A stretch of DNA of 20,972 bases from Coprinopsis marcescibilis (Eukaryota; Basidiomycota; Agaricomycetes; Agaricales; Psathyrellaceae). The notes beneath the pieces were generated by a model. The model was not told where the DNA came from. It ran no database searches and saw nothing but the letters and a program-made list of their open reading frames with translations. The DNA is taken from assembly GCA_004369085.1 (NCBI GenBank), contig ML210495.1, positions 1 through 20,972 of the forward strand, in the 5' to 3' direction. Of this stretch, positions 18,249 to 20,972 are shown in pieces (position 1 is the stretch's first letter; each line of letters opens with the position of its first letter). Both the position numbers and the translations under genes were made by a program.

Positions 18249-20691
18249 CTACTCAAGGAGTCGAGACAGACTTTCCAAACGGCTCTCAAAGATAGATGAG
18301 AATCTGCTTTGGTGCTCAGGACCGTGTTCGTGTTCTCCTTCCATGTGCGCAATTTCGTGAGCCAGCTCGAAGTACCTAGGAACGATTGATATTCAGTTCG
18401 CCAGAATTTAGATATAGAACTGGCACTCACCATGAGGTATACGCGGTTTTAACAGATCCCTCACGATCATCTAGAAAGGTTACCGTCAGACAGGGCTCGT
18501 CAATGGGAGGAAGATAGGGAGGCCGTACGTCGCGCCTCAAAGCATCGAAGGTTCACAAAAATTGACTTGTTGGAGTTGAATGACATCAAATCACGGTCCA
18601 TGTAAAAGACGTGCAGCGCTTGTGCAGGTATCTTGAAGAGTTCGCAAAGCGGCAGAAGAACGTCTAAGAATCTTTCCAACGGCTCCCGTTTGCATCGAAG
18701 GAACTCTTGAATGTCCGCGGTGGGTATCTCTGAGAAGGACATCTTTTAGATAAAGTAGATGTTAGTATCCATTTGCGGGTTGACTAACCGCGAGAGACAA
18801 AAATCCCTGACCCGACGTTCTCCTTTGACCCTAAGACACTCGCATGTCAGATGGGGGTGGGGCGACTGTTGCAAATATTTTACTAACCAAGGAGAGTAAA
18901 GCATTCCTCGTAGTTCACCAGGCAACAAGTGCTCCTATCGAGAGAGTATTTGATCTCATGCGTCTTGCTTGCTTCACTGACGACCTGGGGTCTGGGCCTG
19001 GTACCTACAAAGACCCTCTGGAGTGTATGTTGAATATTTTTCAGCTTTCCCTCAAGCGACGAAGTGTTCAATGGCGTGCTTGGACGTGTAGCCGGCTGTA
19101 AGAACAGTTGTGGGTTGTCGAGAAGAGGGACATCTGCAGTACTGGGGTTCTGGGGAGTCTGGTTCGGAGGAACAGCGGGTACATCCGGCACCCTTGGGGC
19201 TGGAGCAGCCGAGGCATCCGAAACTGGTGCATGGGATGGGTACAAGCGGGGGGCTACTTCGCCAAGTTCCTCTACGACCTGTCTTTTCAGAATTCTGTCA
19301 ACTAAGGATCAAATTTCAATTAGTACGTGCAGTCAACCTAAAAAAATGTCTCTCACCGTTATAACCACGTCACTTAAGCAGCCCAAGATCTGTTGAGAGT
19401 ATTGTCGTCAGCAACAAGACATCATTGGCCTTTGCAGTATTGAAGATGAGTTTATTCAACGCTAACGCAACCCTGAGCCAGAAGCCACTCAGTTAGTATC
19501 GTGCGCATGACCGTTCAAAGAATTCCGGGTTGTTGACATACTCGTAATAGTCCAGTTCAAGGCCTATTGAGATCCATAACTCGATTGGTCCTCCACCCGG
19601 CGCTTTTCTGGCAAGTGCGGATACTTCGCTCGGCTTCCAGTGGTCGGAAGGAAGGCAAATTAAGGATTTCCTGATTTTCATGGGTTTGAAGCTGCGTACT
19701 TTGAAGTTGCCGGAGGAGAACCAGGACATTATCTTAATCCGAGTAGTACGATCAGTGCGCTCGCTGAGAAAGAGTGGCAAAAGTCATGAACGTGATGAAG
19801 GACGATAAAAATCGGATCCAGTCAAATGGTGAAGGTATCGCTGCTGGTTCTCGCAGGGGCATGTCGAACGTCGTCCATTCTGATTTTTCCTCGGACGAAC
19901 CTTTGGGAAAGTTTCCCCTGACCACGCAGAGCTAATGTACAGCCAGTAAGTAAGAATAGGTAACCGCATAAATTGGAACATACCTGATCTTTATTGTCTT
20001 TCCAAAAGAATTTCATACAGCTTCCTGGGAAACCTTTTCGTCAATACGGACATCAGCTTTCATCGTCAGAAATGCAGACCTCCCGAGGTGACAATTGGTT
20101 CTTCGGTCACGGAGAAGACACTATAGAATCCTGCAGGGCGTTAATTGACAAGAGTACATGTAGAGCATGGTGCGTACCGACGCCAAATGCCCCAATCTTT
20201 CCTTCGTCTGGATTGCCTTCAGCTTGAGAGAACGTCAGTTGAACTGAAGGAATAAGGATCATTTGGACATCCCACCGATCTTCTTCGACCGCGCCCAACC
20301 CTCCTCGTGGAACACTTCCCCATTATTCTGAAATTTCCAGCGACTGATCTACGATAATTGTTTGCAATGAGGTTTATGATCGAGTAACCTGGGGTAAATC
20401 GCACAATAATCTTCTTTAGATCCTTCAAATCGGCATCCAAATCCGTTGATTTTTCTTCAATCCGCGTCAGGAAGTGTATTTGTACGGCCTTAGCTCGTGC
20501 ATCGTCCGAGTTTTGCAAAAGTTCCCTGAATACTGTGAACTCTCCCGAATATCTTGCGAGAACCTTGTCGATAAGGGCGCGCTGATTGACTTCTACCCTT
20601 TCTTCACCCCTTGCCCACTGCAAAGCATTCATTATTAATGCAAATCAACTGGACACGGGGCTTCGGTACTCACCACGACTTTCGAGACCAT
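18249..20691 (-). pseudogene. DUF3684 / sacsin-like HSP90-type ATPase gene with internal deletion
   Basis: Exons (minus): 20691-20674, 20617-20405, 20348-20276, 20222-20178, 20130-20080, 20024-19984, 19931-19542, 19472-19357, 19301-18888, 18830-18789, 18729-18529, 18470-18431, 18375-18249. The N-terminal part is the histidine-kinase/HSP90-like ATPase fold of fungal sacsin-like proteins: VNQRALIDKVLARYSGE, FRELLQNSDDA (N-box), IAEGNPDEGKIGAFGVGF (glycine-rich ATP lid), FSVTEEPIVTSGG, WTTFDMPLREP, RFLSSFITFM. The frame then shifts at about 19785-19780 into LPLFLSERTD...GGGPIELWI...KANDVLLLTTILSTDL, which in full-length members lies roughly a thousand residues further on. The C-terminus follows: VDRILKRQVVEELG, a Pro-rich linker, STCCLVNYEECFTLLG, LHVFYMDRD, and a metallopeptidase-like WYFELAHEIAH. 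A TGA (19372-19370) interrupts LLK-RGYN. Family members are about 1600-1700 aa; this locus codes for far less. Most likely a decayed deletion derivative. Confidence 0.8.
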
Positions 20692-20972
20692 TTAAGCGCA
20701 GGATGAAAGAGATGCGATCGTTAATCGGTTCTCATCTATAAATGTGACAACTGCCAGCACGCGGTGATTTGCATCGTGACAGCCCCAATGCTAGAGGCTG
20801 GAAGGGCCGTTTCCAAGGACGAGGAGCGCTCGCCGCTTGCACAAGTTGTTCCAGGGGATTCATGACTGCCCGTCTCCTTCAAAGCATGCAATGGCCTCGG
20901 ATAGAATTTGTTGGAGCTTGGTGTCGGATGTCGAACATGGACTGCGCTTCGGCGAATCGCTCGCAGGGGTGG
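20692..20972. other. Upstream region of the sacsin-like pseudogene, unassigned
   Basis: 281 bases to the window end. It should contain the former promoter of the minus-strand pseudogene. Minus-strand reading gives short open pieces (CERFAEAQSMFDI; NPLEQLVQAAS) that may belong to a gene outside the window, but no structure can be supported. Confidence 0.35.

Noticed and set aside
18883..19245. Minus-strand proline-rich ORF as a separate gene
   Set aside because: It is exon 9 of the sacsin-like pseudogene; frame and splice phases join it to the neighbours.

Overview
The window looks like nuclear DNA of a filamentous basidiomycete, most likely an Agaricomycete. The host genes are broken by many short GT-AG introns of about 45-75 nt, most of them 50-60 nt, often with a CTNA-type branch site. 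The protein families are eukaryotic and fungal (ERCC6L2-type SNF2 translocase, otubain, AIG1-like G-domain protein with coiled coils, DUF3684/sacsin-like ATPase). A Ty3/Gypsy retrotransposon occupies the left quarter. No bacterial, plasmid, CRISPR, rRNA or tRNA signature was seen. Exons were assembled by eye from reading frame, GT/AG sites and family motifs, so individual junctions may be off even where the gene call is firm.

Layout. 1-126: left flank, unassigned. 127-324: a short element with inverted ends that cuts off the integrase. About 325-5100, minus strand: Ty3/Gypsy element (candidate 5' LTR 4774-5100, gag 4362-3343, pol 3270-277). Pol carries one in-frame TGA and lacks the integrase C-terminus; no 3' LTR is in the window. 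5101-6790: gene-poor stretch with a coding-like fragment next to the LTR and a 50-bp near-perfect palindrome. 6791-11577, plus: 30-exon ERCC6L2-like SNF2 gene (about 1070 aa). 12011-13627, plus: 9-exon otubain-type deubiquitinase (about 387 aa). 13907-14608, plus: small helical protein of unknown function. 14644-15007, minus: tentative two-exon small ORF. 15376-17753, plus: 9-exon G-domain/coiled-coil protein (about 634 aa) with an internal tandem duplication. 20691-18249, minus: a DUF3684/sacsin-like gene in which the N-terminal HSP90-type ATPase domain is joined out of frame to the C-terminal third of the family, most likely a deletion pseudogene. 20692-20972: unassigned.

How it fits together. 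The ERCC6L2-like and otubain genes are conserved housekeeping-type genes (genome maintenance; ubiquitin removal) and show no sign of joint function. The right third (13.9-20.7 kb) holds lineage-specific families: a helical protein, a P-loop GTPase with long coiled coils and a recent internal duplication, and a decayed sacsin-like ATPase. This is the most dynamic part. The GTPase/coiled-coil protein with its self-duplicated exon-intron unit, and the internally deleted sacsin-like gene, are the two observations most worth following. No clear undescribed multi-gene system can be proven from the sequence alone.
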